This document shows, one piece after another, positions 63,528 to 64,000 of a stretch of DNA of 64,000 nucleotides; the stretch's first letter is position 1, and each line of letters opens with the position of its first letter. The notes beneath the pieces were generated by a model, which saw only the letters and a program-made list of their open reading frames with translations, was not told the origin of the DNA and ran no database searches. The position numbers and the translations under genes are program-made. Where the stretch lies: NCBI GenBank assembly GCA_026416295.1, contig JAOAFL010000058.1, positions 1-64,000 on the forward strand. The letters run 5' to 3'. The DNA comes from Burkholderiales bacterium (GTDB lineage: Bacteria; Pseudomonadota; Gammaproteobacteria; Burkholderiales; SG8-39).

Positions 63528-64000
63528 GAACAATCCTCCTTTCCAGGTGAGGGCGCCGGGGCGAGCCTCGGCGCCGAGATAGGCGGCGCGCAACCGCTCG
63601 GAGCGAAGGAGCTTTGCCGCCGGCCCCTGCATCACCACCGAGCCGCGCTCGATCACGTAGGCGCTGTCGGCGATCGCGAGCGCCTTGGCGACGTTCTGCT
63701 CGACGAGGAGAACCGTCACCCCTTCGTCGCGGATGCGGCGCACGATCGCGAGCAGTTCGTCGACCATCTTCGGCGCAAGGCCGAGCGAAGGCTCGTCCAG
63801 CATCAGAAGCCGCGGCTGCCCCATCAGCGCGCGGCCGACCGCGAGCATCTGCTGCTCGCCGCCGGACATCGTGCCGGCCAGTTGCCCGCGCCGCTCGGCA
63901 AGCCGCGGAAAGAGCGCGAATACGCGCGCAAGCCTTGCCGCGCGCTCTGCGCGCGGCACCAGATACCCGCCGAGCTCGAGGTTCTCCTCGACCGTCATCT
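63528..64000 (-). CDS. livF: LivF-type branched-chain amino acid ABC transporter ATPase (partial)
   Basis: About 157 C-terminal residues are visible; the N-terminus is beyond the right edge. MTVEENLELGGYLVPRAERA, AGTMSGGEQQMLAVGRALMG, LMLDEPSLGLAPKMVDELLA and VLLVEQNVAKALAIADSAYV are LivF signatures. Family members end near AYLG, which appears here as RLRAAYLGAEARPG, but no stop codon follows and the frame continues into the aldehyde dehydrogenase. The substrate could be an amino acid or an aromatic acid. The fusion or readthrough needs checking. Confidence 0.85.

Overview
The window is very GC-rich and gene-dense and looks like the chromosome of a chemolithoautotrophic, sulfur-oxidising proteobacterium, probably beta- or gammaproteobacterial. 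It carries three partly redundant sulfur-oxidation modules (sHdr, AprMBA/Sat and Sox without SoxCD) next to a red-type (form IC) RuBisCO operon with CbbX, and then a long phosphorus-acquisition region. No rRNA, tRNA, CRISPR array, insertion sequence or phage gene was recognised.

Left part (1-10.6 kb): a minus-strand block runs CsoR-like regulator, tusA, lipS2, lipT, lipS1 and a glutamine-amidotransferase-like protein (lipoate assembly), then, after a short gap holding an AT-rich inverted repeat, dsrE3-like, hdrC1, hdrB1, hdrA, hyp, hdrC2 and hdrB2 (cut by the left edge). A dsrE2 gene is divergent from the CsoR-like gene. This is the sulfur-oxidising heterodisulfide reductase-like pathway with the machinery that lipoylates its carrier LbpA; lbpA itself is not in the window.

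10.9-17.5 kb: cbbR diverges from cbbL-cbbS-cbbX-cbbZ-cbbF-cbbP. The cbbF product has lost several expected metal-site residues. 17.5-19.2 kb is poor in recognisable coding sequence apart from an orphan DmsC/SoeC-like membrane protein. A YfcE-type phosphoesterase follows.

19.8-28.1 kb: aprM-aprB-aprA, three small accessory genes, a LysR regulator and a rhodanese, then sat and a YeeE/YedE transporter on the other strand. This block can oxidise sulfite to sulfate through APS. 28.3-33.3 kb: soxY-soxZ-soxXA (one fused gene)-soxB-soxW-like and a DsrE-family lipoprotein, followed by an MFS transporter.

34.8-48.6 kb: phosphonate and phosphite use. On the minus strand a C-P lyase operon phnGHIJKLM is followed by phnCDE and a PhnZ-like HD oxygenase; phnN is divergent from phnG. 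Next comes a phosphite set: ptxA, ptxD (opposite strand), ptxC and ptxB. 48.7-60.6 kb: ppk1 and ppx (polyphosphate), a copper trio (DUF2946-like, SCO1, PCuAC), and pstSCAB-phoU-phoB-phoR. Tandem 11-bp-spaced Pho boxes are readable upstream of phnC, ptxA, ptxD, ptxB, ppk1 and pstS, so the right half behaves as one Pho regulon. 60.9-64 kb: an arsenate reductase coupled to an aquaglyceroporin, then an aldehyde dehydrogenase whose reading frame is continuous with an upstream LivF-type ATPase cut by the right edge.

Function calls rest on reading motifs and remembered family sequences; no database search was run.
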